NCBI RefSeq assembly: GCF_003112675.1
Contig: NZ_BFAY01000011.1
Span: 682,001 to 746,000, forward strand
Length of the DNA stretch: 64,000 nucleotides
Direction: 5' to 3'
Source: Leptospira johnsonii
GTDB lineage: Bacteria > Spirochaetota > Leptospiria > Leptospirales > Leptospiraceae
Positions 26,957 through 36,277 of this stretch are shown piece after piece. Numbering within the stretch: position 1 is the stretch's first letter; each line of letters starts with the position of its first letter. The notes under the pieces are model-generated. The model saw nothing but the letters and a program-made list of their open reading frames with translations. It had not been told where the DNA came from and did not search any database. Made by a program: the position numbers and the translations under genes.

Positions 26957-28015
26957 TTACCAGCGGGCGATATGATCTTCTGCCCAGCCTTGTCCGCTTT
27001 CAATCCTAAATTCACTTTTACCTATTCGGAAAACACCGTCAAAACTTCCGATCATCTGATTTACCTTAGAAGCAATTATACCCATATTGGAATATGCCTT
27101 TCTGCGAAAATCAGGCGTGAACACAAGCTCGACTGCTTTACTTTCCTTGGAGTAGATCATCCAAGGTTTTTTGAGATCTTTTTTATCGAATTCAAAAGCA
27201 ATCACGGAAGGGATCTTATAAATCCTACCATTGATAAGAAGAGCGTTTTCAGTGGTTCCTGTTCCGTCAGTCCAGCCACCACCTAAGTTCATTCCGTATA
27301 CTTCATTTCCGCCGGGACGATAGGACATGGACGCCCAGTTCCATTTGCTGAAATAAGGCCAGACCCCTCTCCCATAATCCAAAACCCCGAATGAATCTTT
27401 AGGCTTGAACTCATAAGATTTAGAATCGGTAGTCACTTTTCCTTTCGCTCCCAATCCGAATAATTTATGAGTGAATTGAAAACGATTTCGATTCCAAGGA
27501 ACCACAACGTTCAGACTTTCCCATTGATTAGGAACTTCTAATATAAGATCTGCTTGGATGGATTTGCGGGTTCCTTTCAGGAAGTCTACTTTGATTCGGT
27601 AATTTCCATCTTCGTCCATTTTGAAATCCAAGAATCCTTCTTTACCTTCGTAACGGGCGTTGCTGGAAACAGTCTGTCCGAGCAAGGTGCCTTTTCCAAA
27701 AGGAGTAATGACGGTAGCTTCTTGGAATTCTCCGGTCCTTCTATCCAACCAATAACAAAAGATCACACCTGCGTAATCGATATCCGAAACAGTGAAGGAA
27801 GCCAAAAAGTTTTGATCGTAAAAACACCAATAATTCCATTTTTTCTTACGAAGCCAATGGCCTTTTACATTACATCTATGTAAGGGAGTTTTGGACCAGC
27901 CGATCGCATTCCGATTCACTTTTCCGGAAGGGTCGCATAAAATGGTAGGTTGTTGGATTTCTGTTTCTAAATTCATGCTCGCATAGGACAATACCTTGAG
28001 CCTGTACCGACCCAC
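26957..28015 (-). CDS. DUF2804 domain protein
   Basis: The whole length fits DUF2804, a conserved family with no known activity. Typical segments are RCNVKGHWLRKKKWNYWCFYD, VSDIDYAGVIFCYWLD, SFGVLDYGRGVWPY, KWNWASM and MNLGGGWTDGTGTTENAL. It is rich in Trp and Tyr and looks all-beta, lipocalin-like. No signal peptide is seen. GTG 28015 and ATG 27976 are both possible starts. It lies three bases from the MocR stop and six from PPK2, so it could be read from the MocR promoter. Confidence 0.8.
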   Translation of the reverse strand: MGRYRLKVLSYASMNLETEIQQPTILCDPSGKVNRNAIGWSKTPLHRCNVKGHWLRKKKWNYWCFYDQNFLASFTVSDIDYAGVIFCYWLDRRTGEFQEATVITPFGKGTLLGQTVSSNARYEGKEGFLDFKMDEDGNYRIKVDFLKGTRKSIQADLILEVPNQWESLNVVVPWNRNRFQFTHKLFGLGAKGKVTTDSKSYEFKPKDSFGVLDYGRGVWPYFSKWNWASMSYRPGGNEVYGMNLGGGWTDGTGTTENALLINGRIYKIPSVIAFEFDKKDLKKPWMIYSKESKAVELVFTPDFRRKAYSNMGIIASKVNQMIGSFDGVFRIGKSEFRIESGQGWAEDHIARW

Positions 28016-28018
28016 AAT

Positions 28019-29443
28019 CTAAATTTCTTTTGCAATTCTTCCCAGAGTTTGGATGGCAGAGATCACCTTAGGTCCCATGAGAACTCCCGCATTAATTCTA
28101 AAATTGTTTACGTACTTTCCGGAAAGAGAGAAAAGATTCCCCGGGACTAAGCTGATCTTCTTCTTAACGGCTTGAAATCTGAGAACTCTGGAATCTTTTC
28201 CTTTAGGGAGTTCTATCCAAAGAAGAAATCCTCCTTTCGGAATGGCGACCTTGGTTCCCTTCGGAAAATATTCCAAAAAAGAATCCGCATAAGAAAGTAC
28301 CAGACCTCCTAACCTTCTTCTAAATTCCCTCAAATGCCTTTCATGAGCGAGAGAGCCTATAAAATAGGAAGCTGCAAGTTGAGGGATCGCGGGCAAAGAG
28401 ATTGCTTCCGCTAAACGAAGACGCCTAGCATTTTCGACTTTGATTTGATCGCTGATCATCCAACCGATCCTAAGACCTGGATTCACAGATTTAGAAAGAG
28501 AAGAAACATGTGTCACAATCCCTTCGGCGTCTAGAGACAATAAAGAAGAAGGACGAATGCCTCCGTTATGCTGCAAGTCTCCGTAAATATCGTCCTCAAG
28601 AATTTTCACGCCATACCTAGAGGATATTTTCAAAAGTTCTTTTTTAGATCCTAATGGCATAAGACTTCCGGTAGGATTCGAAAAAGTAGGAATTGTGATC
28701 AGAAACTTAGGCGATTCTTTCTTAATGACGGAAATGTAAGATTGTAGATCCAAGCCGGTAAAAGGATCCGTCGGTATCTCGATCGCTTTTAGTTTTAATT
28801 CGGAAAGAATTTGGTACAAAACAAAATGGAGAGGACTCTCCACAGCAACTTTATCGCCCGGTTTGGTAGAAAGACTCAAAGCCAAAAACGCAGCTTCCGA
28901 ACAACCTAAGGTGATAAAAACCTCCTCAGGGCGAACTCTTCTTTCTGGACCGGAAGAACGGATCGCGATCTTTTTCCTGAGCTCCAAAATACCAGCAGCG
29001 TCCGAATATTTATAAACCTGTGAGTCCTTTAGGGATTTCTTATATGCTTTCTGTAAAGAAGAATACGGCAAAAACTGAGGGTCGGGTACCGCTGCTCCGA
29101 AAGGAATAAAACCTGGATCCGCAAGTTCCGACATAAGGGAACTTACCTCTTCCGGAACGGAAGGATTCGGAACTCTTACAGGTTTTTCCAATTTATATTT
29201 AGGATACAGTTCCGGTCTAGGAAGAACAAAATAACCAGATCTTTCTCTACCGCTGATAAAGCCTCTTTCTTGAAGAATGCCGAAAGCCTCCACAGCAGTC
29301 GAAAGATTACATTCTTCGAATAAACAGATCTTTCTAAGAGAAGGTAATTTGGAACCTGGAGGAAATTCTCCCGATTCTATTCTGCCTATCAAAGAATTTG
29401 CGATCTTAGAATATTTAGTAAGAAGTCTATCTGTATTGGTCAT
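28019..29443 (-). CDS. MocR-type transcriptional regulator (GntR HTH plus aminotransferase domain)
   Basis: Residues 1-75 form a GntR-type winged helix (LIGRIESGEFPPGSKLPSLRK). The rest is a class I aminotransferase domain with the pyridoxal phosphate Lys in SLSKSVNPGLRIGW and PTFSNPTGS. MocR proteins use the enzyme-like domain as a ligand sensor, typically for GABA, taurine or pyridoxal phosphate. ATG 29443 (MTNTDRLLTKYSKI) is chosen over the longer frame to 29494, which would cover the shared promoter gap. It is divergent from an aminotransferase gene, the usual arrangement for a MocR target. Confidence 0.9.
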   Translation of the reverse strand: MTNTDRLLTKYSKIANSLIGRIESGEFPPGSKLPSLRKICLFEECNLSTAVEAFGILQERGFISGRERSGYFVLPRPELYPKYKLEKPVRVPNPSVPEEVSSLMSELADPGFIPFGAAVPDPQFLPYSSLQKAYKKSLKDSQVYKYSDAAGILELRKKIAIRSSGPERRVRPEEVFITLGCSEAAFLALSLSTKPGDKVAVESPLHFVLYQILSELKLKAIEIPTDPFTGLDLQSYISVIKKESPKFLITIPTFSNPTGSLMPLGSKKELLKISSRYGVKILEDDIYGDLQHNGGIRPSSLLSLDAEGIVTHVSSLSKSVNPGLRIGWMISDQIKVENARRLRLAEAISLPAIPQLAASYFIGSLAHERHLREFRRRLGGLVLSYADSFLEYFPKGTKVAIPKGGFLLWIELPKGKDSRVLRFQAVKKKISLVPGNLFSLSGKYVNNFRINAGVLMGPKVISAIQTLGRIAKEI

Positions 29444-29454
29444 AAAAACGATTT

Positions 29455-29487
29455 CTGTATCTGTATGGTATTCCCAATTTAATGTAT
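29455..29487. promoter_or_regulatory. MocR-type operator: repeated TGTAT boxes in the divergent promoter
   Basis: CTGTAT occurs twice in tandem (29455-29460 and 29461-29466) and TGTAT again at 29483-29487, 21 bp (two helical turns) from the second. Direct repeats of this kind are typical MocR binding sites. A TATAAA at 29485-29490 is a candidate -10 for the rightward gene. Confidence 0.5.
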
Positions 29488-29502
29488 AAACCAAATAAGA
29501 AG

Positions 29503-30711
29503 ATGAGCAAGTTAATTCTAGAAAATAGATCCGAAATTTTCAGACCTTCCGCAAGGCCTGGCAGAACTCCTGCATCAGTTACCAGAGATATATTAAAAGT
29601 GATAGATACACCTGGAATGATCTCATTTGCCGGAGGCCTTCCGGATGATAGCTTGTTTCCTATTGAGGATCTAAAAAATATTTTCGAAAGCTCAGTTTCT
29701 AAAAAGGGTGCAAAATTATTCCAATACTCTGATACACAGGGACATTCCGACTTACGTGCCTGGCTTGCAGATCGATATTATCCCGGTTCTTCTGCCGACG
29801 AAATCCTTTTGACCTCTGGCTCCCAACAAGCATTGGATTTACTCGGTCGATATTTTATAGAAGAAGGATCTCCCATTCTTTTAGAAAGGCCAAGCTATCT
29901 AGGAGCCATTCAGGTATTCTCTTCTTATGCACCGACATTCTTAGGGATCAATTATGGAGAAGAAGGTCCCGATATCGAAGAATTAAAGTACGCGCTAAAG
30001 AATTCTTCGGAAAAGCCTAAATTCTTTTACTGCATTCCTGATTTCCAAAATCCTTCCGCCTATTCTTATTCATTAGAAGTCAGAAATTCACTTTCTAAAT
30101 TACTTTTAGACAGCGGGGTCCCTATCTTAGAAGATACTGCTTACAGAGAATTGTATTTCAAAGAGCAACTTCCGATTTCCTTATGTGAACTAGGTCCGGA
30201 GCATACGATCTCCATCGGAACATTCTCCAAAACGCTTTCCCCTGGATTGAGAGTCGGATGGATCAAGGCTCCTAAAAAGATCCTAAAAGATCTAGTCGTT
30301 CAAAAACAATCTATGGACTTACATTCCCCAACTCTAAACCAAGAATTAGTCTACGGATTCGTATCATCTTCCAAATATGAAGAACATCTTTCTTTGCTCC
30401 GAAGGACCTACCAGAAGAAGTCCGAGCATACGTTTGCTTGTTTACGTAAAAATTTCGGCGAATCTCTTCCTTTACAAATTTCTAAAGGAGGATTATTCTA
30501 TTGGTTGGAATTTCCGGAAGAGATAAACACAGATCTTCTTTTCCAAAAATGTTTGGAGAAAGGACTCGCAGCAGTTCCAGGATCTTCCTTCTTCGTTGGC
30601 AAACCGGAAAGAAATCATCTACGTTGGAACTTTTCAAATGCTTCCGAAGAAGAAACAAAACTAGGAATAGAAAGATTATTTGCGGTATATATGGAGATGA
30701 CCGAAGTATAA
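29503..30711 (+). CDS. Class I/II pyridoxal-phosphate aminotransferase (LysN/KAT-II-like)
   Basis: The protein (402 aa from ATG 29503) has the features of the aminoadipate/kynurenine aminotransferase group. These are ISFAGGLPDDSLFP, YSDTQGHSDLRAWLA, LTSGSQQALDLLGRYF, CIPDFQNPSAYSYS and the Schiff-base Lys in GTFSKTLSPGLRVGW. It transfers amino groups from aliphatic or aromatic amino acids; the substrate is not predictable. Unlike the divergent MocR it has no HTH domain. The leader would be only about six bases if the TATAAA at 29485 is used. Confidence 0.88.
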   Translation: MSKLILENRSEIFRPSARPGRTPASVTRDILKVIDTPGMISFAGGLPDDSLFPIEDLKNIFESSVSKKGAKLFQYSDTQGHSDLRAWLADRYYPGSSADEILLTSGSQQALDLLGRYFIEEGSPILLERPSYLGAIQVFSSYAPTFLGINYGEEGPDIEELKYALKNSSEKPKFFYCIPDFQNPSAYSYSLEVRNSLSKLLLDSGVPILEDTAYRELYFKEQLPISLCELGPEHTISIGTFSKTLSPGLRVGWIKAPKKILKDLVVQKQSMDLHSPTLNQELVYGFVSSSKYEEHLSLLRRTYQKKSEHTFACLRKNFGESLPLQISKGGLFYWLEFPEEINTDLLFQKCLEKGLAAVPGSSFFVGKPERNHLRWNFSNASEEETKLGIERLFAVYMEMTEV

Positions 30712-30723
30712 AGTTTTCTTTCT

Positions 30724-30747
30724 TCTAAATTCTCGTTCGAATTTAGA
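30724..30747 (+). terminator. Hairpin after the aminotransferase gene
   Basis: TCTAAATTC and GAATTTAGA are exact 9-bp inverse complements with a six-base loop, 13 bases after the stop codon. No T-tract follows, so termination efficiency is doubtful. Confidence 0.4.
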
Positions 30748-30796
30748 TTGCTAGCTTGCATCCAAGGAAATATAATCCTTCTCCCCAGGTGCTAAA

Positions 30797-31204
30797 ATGT
30801 CTGATCATATTTCAGTCCCAGAGACAATACTCTCGAAACTCAGACTTATCTGTTTGGATCTTCCGGAAGCATATGAAGAACAGGCTTGGATCGGAATTCG
30901 TTGGTGTATCAAAAAGAAAAACTTTGCACATGTTCTGATGTTACAGAATGGTTATCCTCCCGCTTATGCGAAGGCCTCCGGCCTAGAAGGAATTGCTTGT
31001 TTATTAACTTTTCGTTTTTCTCCCAAAAAGATGGATGTATCCCGTTTTAAACAATACCCTTTTTTTAAACCGGTTTGGTGGGAAGACATCATAGGATTAG
31101 TAATCGATGATTCAATTGATTGGGAAGAACTAGAAGTTCTATTGAAGGAAAGCTATTGCCAACTTGCGCCTAAGAAATTAGCGGAGATGGTGGAGGGAAG
31201 TTGA
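30797..31204 (+). CDS. MmcQ/YjbR family protein
   Basis: This 135-residue protein fits the MmcQ/YjbR fold, a CyaY-like DNA-binding-type domain. The segments LPEAYEEQAWIGIRW, KKKNFAHVLM, WWEDIIGLVIDD and LEVLLKESYCQLAPKKL are in the expected order. No biochemical role is established for this family. Its stop lies one base from that of the convergent lipoprotein gene. Confidence 0.75.
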   Translation: MSDHISVPETILSKLRLICLDLPEAYEEQAWIGIRWCIKKKNFAHVLMLQNGYPPAYAKASGLEGIACLLTFRFSPKKMDVSRFKQYPFFKPVWWEDIIGLVIDDSIDWEELEVLLKESYCQLAPKKLAEMVEGS

Positions 31205-31205
31205 T

Positions 31206-31868
31206 TCAAAGAAATTTTTTGTAATTTTTAACAAAACCCTTTTTATAAAAATAACTAAAAAGATAAATTTTATTCGGTAGGTATTTGATTTCAAAAGAAT
31301 TTTTCCCTTCAATTTGTATTTTCTCATCAACAACTATTAAATACCGAGTACATGGAATAATTCCCGCAGCTTTACCCTCATCAACATATTGTTCGGCAGG
31401 ATTACGTGGAAAAAACTTTCGTTTTCCTTTTCCAAGTATTGTATATGGATAATTAAAACCATAAGATATGAATAGCTTGGCAGTATTACCATTTAAAGAA
31501 AAGGAATATTGTTTTGAACGATCCTTGTCTTTGCCGCAAATCTCCCACAATAAATAACCAGCATCTTTTTCTAGATCGGTGAGATTATCATGAAAGATTA
31601 TTTCCATATTATTCTGATCTTGTAATAGAAATGGCAGTTGGTCCTTCTCGATAAAGAAAGCTTCCGAAGAATAATTTCCTCCATTTACTAATAAAGAATC
31701 AAAGTATTTTGTTTCACCGTTAGAATGTAGTTGCTGGCGAGTATCAAGTCCCTTCGAGATTAAATCATAATCTCCTAAAATAGAAGAACATTTAGAGAGT
31801 AATAAGAGACAGAGAAGAGGAAAAAATTTTCGGCGGGAGGAATCTCCCGCCGATATTGGGAGGTTCAA
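31206..31868 (-). CDS. Putative lipoprotein; start overlaps the phasin terminator
   Basis: The N-terminus FFPLLCLLLLSKCSSI has a hydrophobic run and a lipobox-like LSKC. The mature body is AT-rich in codons, with Lys/Tyr/Asn excess (FDSLLVNGGNYSSEAFF, FNYPYTILGKGKRKFFPRNP) compared with its neighbours, suggesting foreign or fast-changing sequence. The only in-frame start before the signal is TTG 31868, with no ribosome site. It also contains the complete terminator hairpin of the upstream phasin-like gene within its first codons. Either it is expressed poorly by read-through or the start is mis-set. Confidence 0.5.
   Translation of the reverse strand: MNLPISAGDSSRRKFFPLLCLLLLSKCSSILGDYDLISKGLDTRQQLHSNGETKYFDSLLVNGGNYSSEAFFIEKDQLPFLLQDQNNMEIIFHDNLTDLEKDAGYLLWEICGKDKDRSKQYSFSLNGNTAKLFISYGFNYPYTILGKGKRKFFPRNPAEQYVDEGKAAGIIPCTRYLIVVDEKIQIEGKNSFEIKYLPNKIYLFSYFYKKGFVKNYKKFL
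31821..31852 (-). terminator. Intrinsic terminator of the second phasin-like gene
   Basis: CGGCGGGAG (31831-31839) and CTCCCGCCG (31844-31852) are exact 9-bp inverse complements with a four-base loop. On the minus strand AAAATTTTTT follows at once. The stop codon of the phasin-like gene is 26 bases upstream. Confidence 0.85.
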
Positions 31869-31878
31869 AAGGCTTTTA

Positions 31879-32259
31879 TTAAGCAGTTTTTTTAGTTGGA
31901 GCAGCAGGTTTTTTAACTGACTCCGTAACTTCGCTAAATTTAGCCTTGATAGCTTCGATTTGCTCAGCAGGAACTAATTTCTTAGCTTCTTCAGCAATTT
32001 GGCTATAGATTTCAAGGGCCTTAGCGCGAGAATCTTCGTAGGTTTTAGTAGCAGCAGTAGATAATTCTTTAGCTTCGTTTAAGAATTTGTCTACAAACTC
32101 GCGAACACGAACAGATGCTTCTGAATTGTCGGAAGCGCCTTTAGCTGCGAGTTCTTGAAAACTCTTAGTAAATTCTGCTTTCGCTTTATCCAGACCTTCT
32201 TGTCCACTTTTAACCAAACCAAGACCTGCGTTCAGTACATCTAGAATTTGTTTTTCCAT
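31879..32259 (-). CDS. Phasin-like protein (paralogue 2)
   Basis: A 126-residue helical protein starting MEKQILDVLNAGLGLVKSGQ, with the same build as the gene at 25700-26071 and an Ala/Pro/Lys-rich tail. About 60% of positions match by hand alignment, strongest in the first 27 residues (23 identical). The start is ATG 32259 with GGAG ahead. A longer frame from 32352 begins with what looks like a signal peptide, but that part holds the promoter and is not translated. Promoter, operators and a strong terminator make this a one-gene unit. A granule-coat role is inferred from the family only. Confidence 0.75.
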   Translation of the reverse strand: MEKQILDVLNAGLGLVKSGQEGLDKAKAEFTKSFQELAAKGASDNSEASVRVREFVDKFLNEAKELSTAATKTYEDSRAKALEIYSQIAEEAKKLVPAEQIEAIKAKFSEVTESVKKPAAPTKKTA

Positions 32260-32282
32260 TTTTAGCTCCTCGGTGAACCGTT

Positions 32283-32316
32283 GTGCGGCGCACAATCCAT
32301 TTGTAGTGCATAGCAC
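32283..32316 (-). promoter_or_regulatory. Double GTGC-N3-GCAC operator in the second phasin-like promoter
   Basis: Site A (32306-32316) lies inside the promoter spacer and reads GTGC-TAT-GCAC. Site B (32283-32293) covers the start point and sits in a 15-base palindrome TTGTGCG-C-CGCACAA (32281-32295). Centres are 23 bp apart, as at the first phasin-like gene. Confidence 0.62.
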
Positions 32317-32328
32317 AAACAGAGTCAA
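32300..32328 (-). promoter_or_regulatory. Sigma-70-type promoter of the second phasin-like gene
   Basis: On the minus strand TTGACT (32328-32323) is followed after 17 bases by TACAAA (32305-32300). Transcription would start near 32293, about 34 bases ahead of the ATG. Confidence 0.68.
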
Positions 32329-32470
32329 CAAAAAAACGAAAAAAAGTTTCAAAAGTGATTTTTAAGTCTACTAAAGGTATGTGACGCAATTATGGCAGGA
32401 TTTCATTGGAAGTCTGACATGAAGCGGCGTTTGGAGAGGATTCTGCTAGGCTTATTTACAGGTTATGCAC

Positions 32471-32510
32471 AATCGAACTCTTCTAAAGGAGGAAAAAGTT
32501 CGATTTTTTT
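32471..32510 (+). terminator. Plus-strand terminator-like hairpin opposite the Maf gene end
   Basis: AATCGAACT (32471-32479) and AGTTCGATT (32497-32505) are exact inverse complements, and on the plus strand a run of seven T (32504-32510) follows. No plus-strand gene precedes it. On the minus strand it lies just after the stop of the DUF115 gene but lacks a T-tract there. It may end a small plus-strand RNA. Confidence 0.55.
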
Positions 32511-34374
32511 AAGAAGAAAAACGCCTCACCGTCTTACTTAAGAGCTGGAGATTCATTTCGGTACTTTTTTTTAGTCCGGAATAGAGAAGAAGGCTCTTTT
32601 TCGCAACGGCTAATCTTTCGTTCTTCTTCTCTTCTAATGTTAGTTCCGTATCATACCCTTCCGTGATTGCCAAGATCACTCTCTGCAAACTGATCCCTAA
32701 AAATTCGGTGAGTCCTTTTTTAGAACTGATGCGATCGTCTATTATAGAAATATCATGTAATGCTTTTCGAATAGACTCCTTGTCCTTCTCTCCGTTTTGG
32801 ATAAGAGTATAAATTTTTTCTGAAAGCGCTTCTCCCGTGGACACCTGAACTCCGAATTCCTTTAACTCGTTGCGAATCTTGTTTAATTCTTCCGATACTT
32901 TTTTTCCGTTGATCTTTAAAGGAAGAAGGGCCCGAATCTTTTTTTTGATCTCGGAAACCTCTTCGCTATTCGATGAGTTTTCTTTGAACCATTCTTTAAA
33001 TGTAATATTTCGGATCCCATCTAACTTAGCTCCGTCTTTACCTAAGTTGGCCCAAGGACGGTCTTTTTGTCTTTCTTCGAACCATTTTTTGAAGATCAGA
33101 AGTTTTTCGTTGGTTCTAATTTTTTTTCCTTCTATAGATTCGATCCACTTGGGTGGCAAAGCAGTCATCTGTTTATAGTTATGATGCTCTCTTCTGTGTG
33201 TCCGACTTTCTAAAAAGTTGAGTCTTTCTTCTAAGATCGCTCCCTTACAATGAGCCTGGGAACCGGGAAAAGAAAGGTCTTGTCCTAACAGCAAAATGGA
33301 CCTTGCATCCATCTTCTCCGCAAGGCTCGCAGCATTTGTAGAAACGGAGCCGCCAAAGTCTACCGACCCCAGCCCACTTTCTGAAGCATTTTCCAAAAGT
33401 TTAATCCAGGGAAAAGGAGAAGAAGTCAGAAAATGATTTTTACCTATATAAGGCATTCTTAATGAATGATAGGAAGTAGTGGGATCGAATATGAATTTCG
33501 CCTTTCCGAAATAACCTTCTAAGTATTTAGAATTTAAAGGCTGGGGATCCACACTAAACACAAGGTCCGGGTCTATTCCCGACTTTTGAAGGATGAGAAG
33601 AGCTGTATCCACCGCGATCAATATAAAGTTCTCTCTATATTCTTTCAGTTCTTGTAAGGAAAGATAAAGAGAAGGTCCGGCCCCGCAAACGACCACATCT
33701 ACTTTGGATTTGCATAAACCGAATAATTCGTTTATCGGGCTCATATCCACAAGTTCAGGAAGATTTCGGATAAAATTACCGGTCCAAACCTTCTCGAATC
33801 TGGTCAATGTAGCGGTATTAACATCCTTCTTATGAAAGAAAGTCTCGGCTAAAAATCTTAGTTCTTGGTATTCTTCCTTTTTCCACTGCAAACTCCCTCT
33901 ATGAGGAATAAAGCTTACAGGATATCCTGAGATTCCTTTAAAGCCCTCGTAAAACGCAGATTCATCGTAAGGAGAAAGGAATATTCTCAACTTCCCGGAA
34001 AGGATCATGGAAGAAAAATCGAAAAGCGAGAAAGCCGCCTTGATGATTTCCGGAAAAGGCTCCATCCATACGCATATTACTTTATCAAATCCTAATGTAT
34101 ATTGTATAGAATAACCGAGGCCTGCACCGAAGAATAGAAACGCTCGTTCTTCGTCCCCTTTTTTCAGATCCACAAGCTGCCTTTCCGCTTCCTTGCGTGG
34201 ATCCATTGAGCTATGCAAAAGAACATTATCGATCTTTAAATTAGGATCTTCTGTTTTTGTAGGAACGATATCGAAATTAATCTGGGAAGATCCTATTCTT
34301 TCGGAGGCTTCCGGCGCGAAACTGCGAAGTGAGGCCAAATTTTTTTCGAGCAAATCCGACCTGAATTCTTTCAT
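32509..34374 (-). CDS. Motility-associated factor (Maf/DUF115) glycosyltransferase-like protein
   Basis: The central DUF115 domain (about residues 170-400) has [45 protein letters not shown] and [18 protein letters not shown], typical of the family. The N-terminal part includes [17 protein letters not shown], another Rossmann-like strand-loop. Maf proteins are sugar transferases needed for flagellin glycosylation in several bacteria; the spirochaete role is not established. It overlaps the PBP gene by four bases (ATGA), and the two are coupled. The C-terminal 150 residues are helical. Confidence 0.8.
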   Translation of the reverse strand: MKEFRSDLLEKNLASLRSFAPEASERIGSSQINFDIVPTKTEDPNLKIDNVLLHSSMDPRKEAERQLVDLKKGDEERAFLFFGAGLGYSIQYTLGFDKVICVWMEPFPEIIKAAFSLFDFSSMILSGKLRIFLSPYDESAFYEGFKGISGYPVSFIPHRGSLQWKKEEYQELRFLAETFFHKKDVNTATLTRFEKVWTGNFIRNLPELVDMSPINELFGLCKSKVDVVVCGAGPSLYLSLQELKEYRENFILIAVDTALLILQKSGIDPDLVFSVDPQPLNSKYLEGYFGKAKFIFDPTTSYHSLRMPYIGKNHFLTSSPFPWIKLLENASESGLGSVDFGGSVSTNAASLAEKMDARSILLLGQDLSFPGSQAHCKGAILEERLNFLESRTHRREHHNYKQMTALPPKWIESIEGKKIRTNEKLLIFKKWFEERQKDRPWANLGKDGAKLDGIRNITFKEWFKENSSNSEEVSEIKKKIRALLPLKINGKKVSEELNKIRNELKEFGVQVSTGEALSEKIYTLIQNGEKDKESIRKALHDISIIDDRISSKKGLTEFLGISLQRVILAITEGYDTELTLEEKKNERLAVAKKSLLLYSGLKKSTEMNLQLLSKTVRRFSS

Positions 34375-36185
34375 TGGAAAAACACGTTTATCCTTTTTCC
34401 TTCGTGAGAAGCACCTGGAGAAGGATCTTGCTCATAACAAAATCCACTGCCGTGAAGTTTATAAGGAACTCCTAAAGGAGCTAATAATTCCACTACTTCT
34501 CTTTTACTTCTTCCAATCAGATCAGGAATACGTTCAGATTTGCCTGTAAGCGGTTTTCTTTCCAATTTCGGGAGCATTACGTTAACCGTTCTTTCTCCCT
34601 GTTCAATGATCGGAATGATATTCTCCACAACCTCTCTGAATACCGGAGCAGCAAGTCCGCCTCCGGTATGGCTATCTCCTCTTGGCTCATCAAAAAGGAT
34701 GAGACCGACCACTTTTGGTTTGTCCGCGGGAAAAAATCCTAAAAAGGAAGCGGACCATAATCCGTCTTGGTAACCTCGGCCAGATACCGCCTTTTGCCCT
34801 GTGCCTGTTTTTCCCGCAATGGAGTATTCTTGTATGTATGCGTTCTTTCCTGTTCCGGCTTGCACGACTCGAGTCATCGCCTTCAATAATCTTTCGGTGG
34901 AATATTCTTTGATGCCCACAGGAGTTTCGTCGGATTGGAATTCCTGTAGGACTTCTCCATAGGAATCGGTGATATGAGAAACCACTCTAGGTGTGATAAA
35001 TCTTCCTCCGTTTACGATAGAAGCTGCGGATGCAACTAACTGAATTGGAGTTACCGAAATTCCCTGGCCGATTGCCATGAACATAGGAGTGGTCGGAGTC
35101 CATTTATTTAAGACAGGCATATAGCCCACCGATTCATTGGGTAGAAGTCCGGATCTATCTCCGAAACGAAATCGTTTCATATATTCATAAAGTACATCGT
35201 TCGGGATCTTTGCAGCCGCCTTAATAATCCCTGCGTTGCAGGAATATTGTAGGATCTCCTCTAAATTCACTTTTCCGTGAACATGTGTACATTTGATCCT
35301 GGTCTTTCCGTAGTCCACATATCCCGGACAATCGAATTTTTCATTCGGATGTATTAGGTTTTCGTTAAGAAGAATACTCGCCAAAAAAATTTTCATGGTG
35401 GATCCGGGCTCATACACATGTCGGATCGCCCAATTTGTATGTGAATTTTCCTCGAAGGAAGAGTAACGATTCGGATCGAAAGAAGGAAAGCTGGCCATTG
35501 CCAATATCCTTCCAGTATGGATCTCCATAAGAAGCCCTACAGCTCTTTTGGCGCCGGTTTCTTCGAATCTTTTTCCGAGAGCCTTTTCCAATTTGAATTG
35601 AATGAGTCCATCCAAAGTCAAATGGACATTTGCACCTCTAGCAGAATCTACCTCCGTAGGTGTCATCAATTCTTGGTTATAATAATATTCTAAACCGGAG
35701 AGAGCCTTATCGTCGTCCATTCCTGTAAAGCCTACAAGACTTGCCGCCAAACTTCCGTGAGGATAAACTCTTTTAAATTCTCTCTCTCTTCTGACTCCTG
35801 GAAGGGCCATCTCCATGATACGGCTTGCAGTAGTATCGTCTATCTCCCTCTTCAAAAGGAAGTATCTGCTTTTTTCACGGATCAACGATTCTATCTTTTC
35901 AGGAGGAATGTCCAGATAAGGAGAAATTTGTACTGCGGTAAAATTCGGATCGTAAACATTTCCCGGATAGATCCCGATCGTGGAAGAATCTATGGACAAT
36001 GCCAATTCGATCCCTCTCCTATCGTAGATCGCTCCTCGTCCGATCCTTTCTCCATTCTTGAATGCGATCTCTCTATCGTTAAAAAATACTAGATAACCCA
36101 CTCGGACCAAAAGCCCGGAGAAGAATACACATAATAGAACGAATAAGATGGTGAATCTTTTTCGATTAAGAGGGTTATAATCCAT
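34371..36185 (-). CDS. Penicillin-binding protein, FtsI/PBP2 class B transpeptidase with PASTA domain
   Basis: An N-terminal membrane helix (about 10-32) precedes a dimerisation domain ([13 protein letters not shown]). The transpeptidase domain has SxxK in EPGSTMK, SxN in YSCNAG and KTGT in [13 protein letters not shown]-terminal PASTA-like domain ([16 protein letters not shown]) ends the protein. It cross-links peptidoglycan at the septum or side wall; with the PASTA tail FtsI (septal) is the better guess. It is coupled to the Maf gene, an odd partner, and lies 92 bases after the signal peptidase gene. Confidence 0.9.
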   Translation of the reverse strand: MDYNPLNRKRFTILFVLLCVFFSGLLVRVGYLVFFNDREIAFKNGERIGRGAIYDRRGIELALSIDSSTIGIYPGNVYDPNFTAVQISPYLDIPPEKIESLIREKSRYFLLKREIDDTTASRIMEMALPGVRREREFKRVYPHGSLAASLVGFTGMDDDKALSGLEYYYNQELMTPTEVDSARGANVHLTLDGLIQFKLEKALGKRFEETGAKRAVGLLMEIHTGRILAMASFPSFDPNRYSSFEENSHTNWAIRHVYEPGSTMKIFLASILLNENLIHPNEKFDCPGYVDYGKTRIKCTHVHGKVNLEEILQYSCNAGIIKAAAKIPNDVLYEYMKRFRFGDRSGLLPNESVGYMPVLNKWTPTTPMFMAIGQGISVTPIQLVASAASIVNGGRFITPRVVSHITDSYGEVLQEFQSDETPVGIKEYSTERLLKAMTRVVQAGTGKNAYIQEYSIAGKTGTGQKAVSGRGYQDGLWSASFLGFFPADKPKVVGLILFDEPRGDSHTGGGLAAPVFREVVENIIPIIEQGERTVNVMLPKLERKPLTGKSERIPDLIGRSKREVVELLAPLGVPYKLHGSGFCYEQDPSPGASHEGKRINVFFQ

Positions 36186-36277
36186 CGATGAGTGAACCGC
36201 TTTTATATATTTCGGTCTTTTTCAGAATGATTAAAGAGCTTTTCTAGTACAAGTGAAATCCGAGTTCGGATAATGGT

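Noticed and set aside
32260..32352. In-frame extension of the second phasin-like gene that begins with a signal-peptide-like stretch (MKLFFVFLLTLFVLC)
   Set aside because: The stretch contains the -35, -10 and both operator sites, and the ATG at 32259 has the ribosome site. The paralogue has no such extension, so the resemblance to a signal peptide is chance.
32419..32541. A 40-codon plus-strand reading frame with GGAAG ahead of its ATG
   Set aside because: It runs through the terminator hairpin and overlaps the end of the Maf gene on the other strand; no protein family is suggested.
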